Origin: Woeseiaceae bacterium
Lineage (GTDB): Bacteria; Pseudomonadota; Gammaproteobacteria; Steroidobacterales; Woeseiaceae
NCBI GenBank assembly: GCA_021773055.1
Contig: JAJFKV010000045.1
Location: 1-43,585, forward strand
Length of the DNA stretch: 43,585 bases
Reading direction: 5' to 3'
Shown here: positions 17,847 through 26,328 of the stretch, one piece after another
Layout: each line of letters starts with the position of its first letter
Numbering within the stretch: position 1 is the first letter of the stretch
The notes under the pieces: generated by a model
The model's input: the letters and a program-made list of their open reading frames with translations, nothing else
The model's database searches: none
Told to the model about the DNA's origin: nothing
Made by a program: the position numbers and the translations under genes

Positions 17847-19904
17847 CTATTGGAACGCCGGATCGTAGCCACGGAACCAGTCGAGCATGTACTCGATCAT
17901 GCGAATCTTGTTCACAGGACGATAGAACCAGTGCGCCTCATCCCTGAATATGACCAGCTTCGTTGGCACGCCGGCGATCTTCAGCGCGGTGTAGAACTCT
18001 TCGGACTGGCCAACCGGTGTCATCGAATCGTGCTCGCCGACGAAGACCGCGGTTGGAGTTTTTACATTGCCGACGTACATGATGGGCGAGTGTTCGAGCC
18101 AGCTGCCAGGGTCCTCCCAAAATGGGACCTCCTTGTGCCGGTGCGACCAGATCGGGTAATCACTGGTGCCCGCCGAGCTGATATTGTTCACGCTTGGACA
18201 CATTGTGACGGCAGCGTTGAATCGATCGGTGTGGCCGACGACCCAGGCCGTCTCAATGCCGCCAGCACTGCAGCCAGCGACAAACAGCCGACCTTCATCA
18301 ATGTAACCTTCGGCCAAGGCTGCGTCGACGCCACCCATGATGTCATCGAAATCTTCCTGACCTGGAAAGCCGCCCTCGACGCCATTGGCGAAGTCGGTGC
18401 CGTAACCGACCGTGCTGCGGTAGTTGATCAGCGCAACGACGTAGTCTTTGGCGGCCAGATAGTCGACCGTCTCCTGGTAGTACTGTCCGTAGGCGCTGTA
18501 GGGGCCGCCGTGGATCCAGACGATCAACGGGTACTTCTTCTTCTTGTCGAAGTCCGGTGGCAGCTGAAGCCATTGCTGTATCGCGGTCCCGTCCCGAGAT
18601 TCAAAGTCGATGAGTTTGAATTCGCCGCGCTTGCGTTCTTGATACAGCCATTCGTTGAGCTTAGTTAGAATTTGGTAGTCATCCGCCGAATCTGCACGAG
18701 TGACAAATACCTCGGCCGGCTCTCTGCCGCTGAGGCGCATGCCCGCGATGAGTCCGTCGTTGGACATCGAATTGGGTTTTAGCATGTGCGCGCCATCGGT
18801 TAGCCGACCCGGCTCACCATCGACAGTGGTTCGATAGAGTTGACGCTCGCCGTGCTTGGCAACGTTGAAATACAATGTCTCGCTGTCAGCGGCCCAGTGG
18901 TAGGCGTACACGGTCTCATCAAGATCACCCGATACACGTTGCCGGTCACTACCATCGACCTTACTGACCCAAAGTTCCTGCATCTGGTAAATGGGACGTG
19001 GCGCACTGTCGAAGCCGATATAAGCAAGGTACCTGCCGTCAGGCGATACTTTCGGCGCCTGCCAGTTGCCTTCTTCCTGAGAGATGCGTTTGATCTTGCC
19101 CGTCTCGACGTCAACCTCGTGGATATAACCGCCGTAGATCATGTCAGCGTTCTCGGCCATGTTGGCGGGGAAGAAGAGGCGTTTCCCGTCCGGATGCCAG
19201 GAGAGGGCATTCCACCCGCCGCCGTAGGCAAGTACGCCAACGGTCCAGTCGCCTTTGGTTACCTGCCGGGCTTCGCCGTCTTCGACGGAAATAATGAAGA
19301 CATGATCATTGCCGTAGGGAAGATATCCGACACCGTTGCCTTTGATAGTGAGCTTGTTGAACACCAACGGCTCTTCGGACCAGTTCGCGGCCGGCGGTTT
19401 ACTTTCGCCGACGGGTATTTCTACGCTCCATGGCGAGTCTGTCGGTACGAAACTCAGGAAGGCGATGGACTTGCCGTCCGGTGACCAGGTCAGCGCCGAC
19501 GGCGACTGCTGCAGGCTGGAAATGGCAATCGGCGCGGCGGACCTTGCCATGTCCAGAATATGGATCTGTGCTGTGCCGCTATCATCGGGTGCGACATAAG
19601 TGATGCGGCTGCTGTCCGGTGACCACACGGCTCCGCCGCCCTTAGCGAATAGCAGTCGTTTTTCGCTGCCATCCGATTTCATGACCCAGGTCTCCATAGA
19701 CGGCACGTCATTGGCGAAGTCTACTCCACGGATCCCGTAAACAATCTGCTTGCCGTCAGGCGAGATCTGTGGGTTCGATGCACTCTTCAACCTGAAGATG
19801 TCGTCGGGCTGGAACGGAATTTTTTCTGCACCCAGCGACGGAATCGAAAAACTGAGTAGCACTACGATCGCCAGTTTGGAGATGTTATTCATCGTCTTTC
19901 TCAT
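17847..19904 (-). CDS. S9-family serine peptidase (prolyl oligopeptidase / acylaminoacyl-peptidase type)
   Basis: Start at ATG 19904 because AGGA stands eight bases upstream and the signal peptide follows; the frame is open to 19949. The 685-residue protein has a signal peptide (NISKLAIVVLLSFSIPSLGA), an N-terminal beta-propeller with repeated SPDG motifs (ISPDGKQIVYG, WSPDSSRITYV, WSPDGKSIAFL), and a C-terminal alpha/beta hydrolase. The nucleophile is about Ser546 in GCSAGGIE, with Asp in GEHDSMTPV and His in DEAHWFYRP. Such enzymes cut short peptides, often N-terminally blocked or next to proline. It lies just downstream of a hairpin terminator that separates it from the receptor gene. Periplasmic action is expected. 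Confidence 0.93.
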   Translation of the reverse strand: MRKTMNNISKLAIVVLLSFSIPSLGAEKIPFQPDDIFRLKSASNPQISPDGKQIVYGIRGVDFANDVPSMETWVMKSDGSEKRLLFAKGGGAVWSPDSSRITYVAPDDSGTAQIHILDMARSAAPIAISSLQQSPSALTWSPDGKSIAFLSFVPTDSPWSVEIPVGESKPPAANWSEEPLVFNKLTIKGNGVGYLPYGNDHVFIISVEDGEARQVTKGDWTVGVLAYGGGWNALSWHPDGKRLFFPANMAENADMIYGGYIHEVDVETGKIKRISQEEGNWQAPKVSPDGRYLAYIGFDSAPRPIYQMQELWVSKVDGSDRQRVSGDLDETVYAYHWAADSETLYFNVAKHGERQLYRTTVDGEPGRLTDGAHMLKPNSMSNDGLIAGMRLSGREPAEVFVTRADSADDYQILTKLNEWLYQERKRGEFKLIDFESRDGTAIQQWLQLPPDFDKKKKYPLIVWIHGGPYSAYGQYYQETVDYLAAKDYVVALINYRSTVGYGTDFANGVEGGFPGQEDFDDIMGGVDAALAEGYIDEGRLFVAGCSAGGIETAWVVGHTDRFNAAVTMCPSVNNISSAGTSDYPIWSHRHKEVPFWEDPGSWLEHSPIMYVGNVKTPTAVFVGEHDSMTPVGQSEEFYTALKIAGVPTKLVIFRDEAHWFYRPVNKIRMIEYMLDWFRGYDPAFQ

Positions 19905-19930
19905 CGGATTAGTCCTGCTGTTCGTACCTG

Positions 19931-19962
19931 ATATAAAACGGGACGCCAAAATGGCGTCCCGT
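19931..19962 (-). terminator. Intrinsic terminator between receptor and S9 peptidase genes
   Basis: A perfect 11-bp stem, ACGGGACGCCA (19938-19948) with TGGCGTCCCGT (19952-19962), has a 3-nt loop. On the minus strand it is followed by TTTTATAT. It lies 38 bp after the receptor stop and 33 bp before the S9 start, so it should cut transcript levels of the downstream peptidase genes relative to the receptor, or end the transcript. Confidence 0.85.
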
Positions 19963-20000
19963 GATGGCTCTCGTTTTTCAGATCATGCTACACCGAGCGG

Positions 20001-22202
20001 TCAGTTGGAGTTAATCCTGAATTCCACTCCAATTGTGCGAGGCCGTACATAGCGGTACGAAAGCAGCGGCGATCCACCCACGATATTCTGAATCTGCGTC
20101 GTATCCTCCTCGTTCGTCAGGTTGTGGCCGAACAGATAAACGCCGTACCGCTCGTTCTCGACGCCGACGCGCAGATTGAGCTGGCCGTACGAGTCGTTCT
20201 CAGTTTCTGCCGAGTTGTCCGGGGTTGAGAAGTTGCTGGATCGAAACGCGTAGCCCGCGTTGACCGAACCTTCGTAGTTTTGACCAACCGGGAACCGATA
20301 GTCGGCCCAAAGATTGCCAGACAACTCAGGAATCAGCGGTATCTCGTCGCCGTTACTGGCAATGACGCCACCCAGGGCGTCAAATACGTCTTCGTCGATC
20401 TGCGAATCGGTGTATGCGATGGCTGTTCCGATCGTGAACGAGTCATTAGGCTTGACGAGTAGCTCCAGCTCGGCGCCGGTGGCTTTGGCCTTGCCTGCGT
20501 TAACACGAAAGCCAAAGAGCCCATCGCTAGTGACGTCGAACAGCTGCAGGTCGTCCCAGTCGTTTTGGTAGACATATGCGTTGAGCTGGACATGAGTGAA
20601 GGTCAGTTTCGTGCCGAACTCAAACGATCGCAACGATTCTGCATCGTAGGTGGCCGGAACAGCTGAAGCGATGGCGGCCGAAAAATTAAGGCCACCGGCC
20701 CGGAATCCTTCAGCCACTCTCAGGAAGAACATGGCAGAGTCGCTGTGTTCGTAGGTCAGGATCAGGTTCGGAGTGACCTTGCTGTCATCGCCTTCGATAG
20801 TCGGTTGCGCACCCGGCGTGGTCCCGAAGACTATTGAACCCGTAGACTCCTCGAACTCTCCCTTCCAGTCGACTGAGTAACTGCGCAGGCCGAGTGTCGC
20901 CCGTAGCTTTTCGCTTAGCTCGAAATCCGCTTCTGCAAATACCGCGAATTCTTCGCTGAGCGCGCCCTGCTCGCCGAGAGCCTCATCGACGAAAGCGGCA
21001 CCAAAGGGAAACCCGAGCGGTCCAAGCTCCGGAATGAAGCTCTGGAAGTCGAACACGAATCCGCCGGTCGTCCGTCTGTCCGAATCTTTGTAGTAAACGC
21101 CGACAGTCCAGTCGAACTTTTCATCGCCGTTAGATACGAGACGGACCTCTTGGGAGAAAATCTCGATGTCTCGAGCACCCGGGTTGTCGATCGTTCCTGT
21201 CGTGCCCGGGCTGAAGAAGAGTTTTGTCTGCGGTGTCAGGTCCTCATTAGACGTTGCGTCGCGGTTGAACAGTGATGAGGATGACACAAGGGTGGCCCGG
21301 CCAAAATCATAGTTCACGGTTACGTTTGTCAGCAAATGATCGCTCGACGAGGGACTCAATCGAGCCGAACTGTCTATGCCCGGGATCTGAACTTCCGGCG
21401 CCCATGTTCCGGGCACCGTCTGTTGTGAGAAGCCATCGAGCTCCAGATCCTGAAAGAGGATACTCGCGTCAATCGCAAGCTTATCGCTAGGTTCTACACG
21501 TAACGCCGCTCGAACGTCTGTCTGCTGGTGCCCATTCGTATCCTCGAGACCCAACCCGGGAACATCCACCCACCCGGCGTTATCCTGGACAATTGCCGCA
21601 ATACGAAGTGCCGCGTTCTCGCCCACTGGTACGTTTAGCATTCCTCGGATATTCCACCCGGTGTCGTCACTATTGTCCACCGATGCGAGGTTAGCCGAGA
21701 AGGAAGACGAGAAACCATCGGCGTCGGGCACCTTTGAGACCACGCGGATTGTTCCGGCCATCGAACCTTCGCCGTACAGTGTCCCTTGCGGTCCGCGCAA
21801 GATTTCGATTCTCTCGATATCAAAAAGGGCAACATCGGGGACAGACGAGCCGAACGCTGAAATCGGCGCTTCATCGAGATAAATTCCAACGGGTGCGGTG
21901 GCGAACTCGCCGCCACCAAGATTGGCAATACCGCGTGCCGCAATGGTGTTCGATCCTGGTTCGAAGTTGACGATTTCGATACCTGCGGCCATATCGCGCA
22001 GTTGCTCGATCGATGTGGCGCCATTTTTTTCCAGGTAATCACCTGTCAGTACCGCAACCGCGAGCGGGACATCCTGAAGGCTCTGCTCACGCTTCTGCGC
22101 TGTTACGATGATTTCCTCGATCAGCGCTTCCTGGGCTGAGACTGTGCTGATAGCAAGTAACACCAATACACTTACTGAATAACGAAATACTGCTCTGAAC
22201 AT
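20001..22202 (-). CDS. TonB-dependent outer-membrane receptor
   Basis: The 733-residue protein has a signal peptide (MFRAVFRYSVSVLVLLAISTVSA), a TonB-box-like start (EEIIVTAQKREQSLQDVPLAV), a plug domain (ERIEILRGPQGTLYGEGSMAGTIRVVS, quoted in part as ERIEILRGPQGTLYGEGSMA) and a beta barrel. It belongs to the large proteobacterial receptor group seen beside catabolic genes. The last residues (GVEFRINSN) lack the usual terminal aromatic residue, which is slightly unusual. It probably imports the island's substrate across the outer membrane. Operator site 4 lies 50 bp before its start. The minus-strand bases TTGCCA and TATCAT, 18 bp apart just upstream of that site, form a likely promoter. Substrate identity is unknown. 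Confidence 0.94.
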   Translation of the reverse strand: MFRAVFRYSVSVLVLLAISTVSAQEALIEEIIVTAQKREQSLQDVPLAVAVLTGDYLEKNGATSIEQLRDMAAGIEIVNFEPGSNTIAARGIANLGGGEFATAPVGIYLDEAPISAFGSSVPDVALFDIERIEILRGPQGTLYGEGSMAGTIRVVSKVPDADGFSSSFSANLASVDNSDDTGWNIRGMLNVPVGENAALRIAAIVQDNAGWVDVPGLGLEDTNGHQQTDVRAALRVEPSDKLAIDASILFQDLELDGFSQQTVPGTWAPEVQIPGIDSSARLSPSSSDHLLTNVTVNYDFGRATLVSSSSLFNRDATSNEDLTPQTKLFFSPGTTGTIDNPGARDIEIFSQEVRLVSNGDEKFDWTVGVYYKDSDRRTTGGFVFDFQSFIPELGPLGFPFGAAFVDEALGEQGALSEEFAVFAEADFELSEKLRATLGLRSYSVDWKGEFEESTGSIVFGTTPGAQPTIEGDDSKVTPNLILTYEHSDSAMFFLRVAEGFRAGGLNFSAAIASAVPATYDAESLRSFEFGTKLTFTHVQLNAYVYQNDWDDLQLFDVTSDGLFGFRVNAGKAKATGAELELLVKPNDSFTIGTAIAYTDSQIDEDVFDALGGVIASNGDEIPLIPELSGNLWADYRFPVGQNYEGSVNAGYAFRSSNFSTPDNSAETENDSYGQLNLRVGVENERYGVYLFGHNLTNEEDTTQIQNIVGGSPLLSYRYVRPRTIGVEFRINSN

Positions 22203-22251
22203 CTGTTGTCCCCCTCTGATGGATATCAGAAATTGCGAATTCCGACTGTTT

Positions 22252-22269
22252 AATTAATGACCGTTAAGC
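22252..22269. promoter_or_regulatory. Operator-like palindrome, site 4
   Basis: AATTAATGACCGTTAAGC fits xxTTAA-N6-TTAAxx and sits 50 bp before the TonB receptor start. On the minus strand a TTGCCA-18-TATCAT promoter-like pair ends a few bases before it, so a bound repressor would cover the transcription start. Confidence 0.58.
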
Positions 22270-22382
22270 TATGATAACAGAGACAAAGGAAAAATGGCAA
22301 ATTCTATAACAATGACCTTATAAAACATTGAGTAAGGAATCATCCTCGTGGACACAAACCAAGAACAGCAGTATCCTTCGAT

Positions 22383-22400
22383 ACTTAACTATAGTTAATT
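22383..22400. promoter_or_regulatory. Operator-like palindrome, site 5
   Basis: ACTTAACTATAGTTAATT matches ACTTAA-N6-TTAATT exactly and ends four bases before the ATG of the acyl-CoA ligase gene. The contained TATAGT (22390-22395) could be a -10 box, in which case the mRNA would be nearly leaderless. Confidence 0.6.
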
Positions 22401-22404
22401 TATC

Positions 22405-24003
22405 ATGAATAATATGGCGCACACCTCATTATCGTGCAAGGTGCCGGAGCTGCGCCTGATCAGCGATTATGTGGCCTATCACGGGGAGGTCACGCCCGAC
22501 TCAGTCGCCATGACCCTTGGCAAGGCGGCGCTGACGTACTCAGAGCTTGCCGACCAGGTGAGTGCAACGGCGAGGGCGTTGCTTGCCAGCGGGATTGAGC
22601 GTGGCGATCGGGTCGCCTTTCTCGCAAAGCCCAGTCCGGAATTCATGGTGAATTTTCTTGCCACAGCGTCGATTGGCGCTATCTGGATGGGGCTGAATCC
22701 AAAATATCGGCAAGAAGAACTTCGGTATGTCGTTGCTGATGCCGACCCGTGTTTGATCTTCTGTTTCGTCGTCGATGACGACAATCGCGATTATGCGGCC
22801 GAGCTGGGTCGGTTCCGGGAGGACATGCCCGAGATACGCGAGATCATCAGCAAAGGTGATGATTTCGACAACTGGATTCAAAAAGGGCGTGAAATCAGCA
22901 CGAATGACCTTGCCGTAGCCTCGCAGGCGGCGCATGCAAACGATTCGGCACTACTTGTCTACACATCAGGCACCACCGGCAAGCCCAAGGGTGCGATGCT
23001 GCCGCACCGTGGCTTGGTCAAGGCGGCGCGCGTTCAGTATCGATACTGGGGCGCGGACCCCCTGATCATGCAGAACTATTTTCCGATAAACCACCTTGCG
23101 TGTGTGGGCGACATCAGTTGCCTGGTTTATGTGAACGGTGGCCGTCTGGTTTTCATGGAAGAGTTCGACGTAGCAGCCGTGATCGGACAACTTGGGAACG
23201 AGGGGATTACCAGTTGGGCCGGTATTCCGACGACGTTCCAGATGTGCTTCGATCATCCGGACTGGAAGGATGCAGATCTGTCAACGCTGCAGGTCATCGC
23301 ATTTGGCGGTGCCGCAGCATCAAAATCAATGGTCGAGCGACTGATCGATATCCTGCCACGGGTTTCGAACGCCTATGGGCAGACAGAGACTGTGGCTCAG
23401 GTTACGTTCACACCTCCCTGTGACGACGTAGATCGGCTCGTGAATACAATCGGTAAACCCGCGCCGGAGTACGAAGTCAGGGTTGCCCGAGACGACGGCA
23501 GCGAGGCCAATATTGATGAGACTGGTGAAATCCGCGTTCGGGGTGATTTCATCATGAACGGATACTGGCGCCGCTCGGAGGCGACGGCTGAGGCGTTGAC
23601 CGAAGATGGCTGGTTACTAACCGGAGACCTGGCGCGCCGCCGCTCCGACGGCAATCTGGAAATCGTTGGACGACTCAAGGAAATGTTCAAGTCTGGCGGT
23701 TACAACGTCTATCCGCTCGAAGTCGAGCAGGCTGTGGAGCTGCTTGATGGTGTCGCAACAGCTGTTGTCGTGCCGGTGCCCGATGCACTCTATAGCGAAG
23801 TCGGGCATGCGTTTATTCAGCTTGCGCCGGGTTGCGAACTGACAGTCGACGATCTGCGGCTTCACTGCAAAGCGAAGCTTGCCAACTACAAGGTGCCAAA
23901 GGTATTTCGGATAGTCGGCGAACTTCCGATGCTGCCGGTGGGCAAGGTTGACCGCAGCGCCGTAAAGCGTCTGGCCATCGATTGCACCGCGTCAGGCTCC
24001 TGA
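22405..24003 (+). CDS. AMP-forming acyl-CoA ligase (class I adenylate-forming family)
   Basis: A 532-residue enzyme with all core motifs: P-loop LVYTSGTTGKPKGAML (about 181-196), the Y-G-Q-T-E motif (NAYGQTETVAQ), the ATP Asp motif WLLTGDLARR, hinge GRLKEMFKSGGYNVYP, and the catalytic Lys in PVGKVDR near the C-terminus. It converts a carboxylic acid to acyl-CoA with ATP and CoA in the cytosol. No ribosome-binding site is evident before ATG 22405; ATG 22414 is an alternative. It heads a plus-strand operon with an S12 hydrolase and an SDR and has operator site 5. It likely activates a fatty or aryl acid freed by the deacylase or peptidases for beta-oxidation. Confidence 0.94.
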   Translation: MNNMAHTSLSCKVPELRLISDYVAYHGEVTPDSVAMTLGKAALTYSELADQVSATARALLASGIERGDRVAFLAKPSPEFMVNFLATASIGAIWMGLNPKYRQEELRYVVADADPCLIFCFVVDDDNRDYAAELGRFREDMPEIREIISKGDDFDNWIQKGREISTNDLAVASQAAHANDSALLVYTSGTTGKPKGAMLPHRGLVKAARVQYRYWGADPLIMQNYFPINHLACVGDISCLVYVNGGRLVFMEEFDVAAVIGQLGNEGITSWAGIPTTFQMCFDHPDWKDADLSTLQVIAFGGAAASKSMVERLIDILPRVSNAYGQTETVAQVTFTPPCDDVDRLVNTIGKPAPEYEVRVARDDGSEANIDETGEIRVRGDFIMNGYWRRSEATAEALTEDGWLLTGDLARRRSDGNLEIVGRLKEMFKSGGYNVYPLEVEQAVELLDGVATAVVVPVPDALYSEVGHAFIQLAPGCELTVDDLRLHCKAKLANYKVPKVFRIVGELPMLPVGKVDRSAVKRLAIDCTASGS

Positions 24004-24019
24004 AATCACAAGAGAGAAT

Positions 24020-25546
24020 ATGATGAGAGCAAGTGACTTGAAATCGATCCACGCGTTAGTTGCCGTGTGCATGACACTCGTCTGCGGGTCGGTAGCTCAG
24101 GCCAGCGATGAGCGACTTGAAGGGCTCGATGGCACCGTGAAAAGCGTGATGGACATGTTGTCGATCCCGGGATTGAGCGTTGCCATTGTGTCGGGTGATG
24201 AGGTGCTCCTCACAAGAGGATACGGGGTACGCGAACTCAGCAACGACGACGCGGTAGACGAGCATACTTTGTTCGCATTGGGGTCAGTCTCGAAGGCATT
24301 CACGGCAACGGCTCTCGGCCTCCTTGTAGATGATGGAGCCATTGATTGGGATGATCCGCTGGCGAGTCACATTACCGAATTTCGCGTCGCCGACCCCTAT
24401 ATCTCTTTGAATCTCACCATCAGGGATGCGTTGTCGCATCGCACCGGACTGAATCCCGCGAATGGCTTGATGATGGCGAATACGCAAATTGGTCGAGACG
24501 GGATCCTGAAACGGCTGGCACACCTCGAGCCAGTACTGCCATTCAGGACAACATTCCTCTACAACAACTTGATGTACATCGCCGTCAGCGAGGTTATTCC
24601 AAGGGTGACCGATGAGAGCTGGGAAGACCTTATCCGGGTACGTATATTCGAGCCTCTTGGTATGAACGAATCCGTTGCCAACAGCGCTACTGAAATTCTA
24701 CCGGAGAACCTGGCTCGGCCACATGCGAGAATCGACGCCGCCATCAGGGCAGTTCCTTACTTCGACATGACAACGGCAGCACCAGCCGGGGGCATTCTGT
24801 CGAACGCGGTGGATATGGCGCAATGGTGCCAGGCTCAGTTGAATGACGGCCAGATTGACGGACGCCAACAGGTACCAACGGGGGTTATTCCGACAACTCA
24901 CGAGCCTGTTATTCACGCGGCCTCGCGGGCCACGAGCGAATTTGACCATGGTCTACAATTCAGCTTTTACGCGATGGGCTGGTCTAAAAGGGACTACCAC
25001 GGGCGTACGATGGTGTCCCACGACGGCGGGATCGATGGAATGTCAGCTTTCGTGTCCATGCTGCCGGAAGAGGACACTTGCGTTGTTACCTTGAGCAACC
25101 TATCGCCTGCCGCGGATCCACACCTGGGTCTATATGGGATTCACAATTGGATTCACGATCGGCTTATTGGTGATGAGGATCGAAATTGGGTCAGCCATCT
25201 CGACACGACAATGGCTGACTTGAAGTCGTCTCGTGCGGAGCAGCAGGAGCAAATCCAAGCACAACAAGCGGAGCAAACGACACCGAGCCGCCCGTTGAGA
25301 GAATACGTCGGGATTTTTCGTCATCCGCTGCAAGGCGATATTGTTATCACGCTCGACAGTGGCGAGCTTCGGCTCCTTTACGGGGAGACTTTCAAGGCGA
25401 AACTCGAACACTGGCACTTCGACACATTTCATGCGCACTGGGATCAGCCGGGCCAGCCGCCTGTGCCAATTCAGTTCCAGCTTGATACAACCGGGCAAGT
25501 CGCGAACATCGATGTTGGCGATAGATTCAGGCGGGTCAACGAGTAA
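24020..25546 (+). CDS. Beta-lactamase-fold serine hydrolase (S12), exported
   Basis: A 508-residue protein with a type I signal peptide (SIHALVAVCMTLVCGSVAQA). The nucleophile motif is GSVSKAFTATA, the second motif LYNNLMY (YNN rather than YSN), and SHDGGIDGMSAF stands at the KTG position. A Gln/Glu-rich linker (EQQEQIQAQQAEQTTP) leads to a C-terminal domain of the DUF3471 type (LREYVGIFRHP). The start at 24020 is preceded by AAGAGAGAA; ATG 24023 is an alternative. The stop overlaps the SDR ATG by one base. It is the third S12 hydrolase in the window and the only one in a ligase operon, so an N-acyl or ester substrate is possible. Confidence 0.87.
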   Translation: MMRASDLKSIHALVAVCMTLVCGSVAQASDERLEGLDGTVKSVMDMLSIPGLSVAIVSGDEVLLTRGYGVRELSNDDAVDEHTLFALGSVSKAFTATALGLLVDDGAIDWDDPLASHITEFRVADPYISLNLTIRDALSHRTGLNPANGLMMANTQIGRDGILKRLAHLEPVLPFRTTFLYNNLMYIAVSEVIPRVTDESWEDLIRVRIFEPLGMNESVANSATEILPENLARPHARIDAAIRAVPYFDMTTAAPAGGILSNAVDMAQWCQAQLNDGQIDGRQQVPTGVIPTTHEPVIHAASRATSEFDHGLQFSFYAMGWSKRDYHGRTMVSHDGGIDGMSAFVSMLPEEDTCVVTLSNLSPAADPHLGLYGIHNWIHDRLIGDEDRNWVSHLDTTMADLKSSRAEQQEQIQAQQAEQTTPSRPLREYVGIFRHPLQGDIVITLDSGELRLLYGETFKAKLEHWHFDTFHAHWDQPGQPPVPIQFQLDTTGQVANIDVGDRFRRVNE

Positions 25547-26316
25547 TGAACAGTCTGTATGAGGAACGTGTGCTCATTACCGGAGCCGATAGCACGGCTC
25601 GAGTCATCGCAGAGTCATTTCAGGACAACGGCGCGCGAGTGTTCGTCTGCGACGTGCGTGAAGAAGCGATTGAATCGATACTTTCAGATAACTCTGGAAT
25701 CGACGGAATGGTCGCGAATGTCGGCGATGAAGCTGACGTGAACAGGTTCATAGGCGCTGCAACAACGAAACTCGGCGGTATTGACGTCCTGGTCAATGTC
25801 GTTGGAGTCGCAGGTCCGACCAAGCCTACCGAGGAAGTCACAACGGAAGAATGGCAGTCCACGCTGAACGTAAATCTCAATGGCGTTTTCTTTACGTCGC
25901 GAGCCGTCATTCCCGGGATGAAAGAGCGCGGGCATGGCGCGATAGTCAACTTCTCGAGCGCATCGACCAAGACACGCATTCCAAATCGATCTCCATACAT
26001 CACGTCAAAGTTCGCGATTGAGGGTCTTACTATGAATCTTGCGCGCGAGCTCGGACCATTCGGTGTGCGGGCCAATGCGGTACTGCCGGGCGGCATAGAC
26101 AATGAGCGGGTGAGGATGATACTCAAGCGCCTGGCAGATGAACGTGGAACGACGTTGGAGCACGAAAAAGAGCGGTCGCTACAGTATGTCTCTATGCGTA
26201 CCCTGATTCAGCCGCAGGAACTCGCCGACATGGTCGTGTTCTTGTGCTCGGACAATGCACGGCACGTTACGGGCCAGCTTATCTCCGTCGACGGTAATCA
26301 GGAGTGGGAGGACTAA
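25546..26316 (+). CDS. Short-chain dehydrogenase/reductase (degenerate glycine motif)
   Basis: A 256-residue classical SDR with catalytic Tyr151 and Lys155 (YITSK), a serine in NFSSAST around 138-140, and the Asn motif in NVNLNGVF. The C-terminus (ARHVTGQLISVDGNQEW) is typical. The cofactor loop reads TGADSTARVIAE, where TGxxxGxG is expected; the second and third glycines are lost, which may change NAD(P) binding. It is the last gene of the ligase operon and ends 12 bp from the convergent dgcN-like gene. A role oxidising a beta-hydroxy intermediate is plausible, alongside the FadJ-type protein. The substrate is unknown. Confidence 0.88.
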   Translation: MNSLYEERVLITGADSTARVIAESFQDNGARVFVCDVREEAIESILSDNSGIDGMVANVGDEADVNRFIGAATTKLGGIDVLVNVVGVAGPTKPTEEVTTEEWQSTLNVNLNGVFFTSRAVIPGMKERGHGAIVNFSSASTKTRIPNRSPYITSKFAIEGLTMNLARELGPFGVRANAVLPGGIDNERVRMILKRLADERGTTLEHEKERSLQYVSMRTLIQPQELADMVVFLCSDNARHVTGQLISVDGNQEWED

Positions 26317-26328
26317 GGCGAAACAGCG

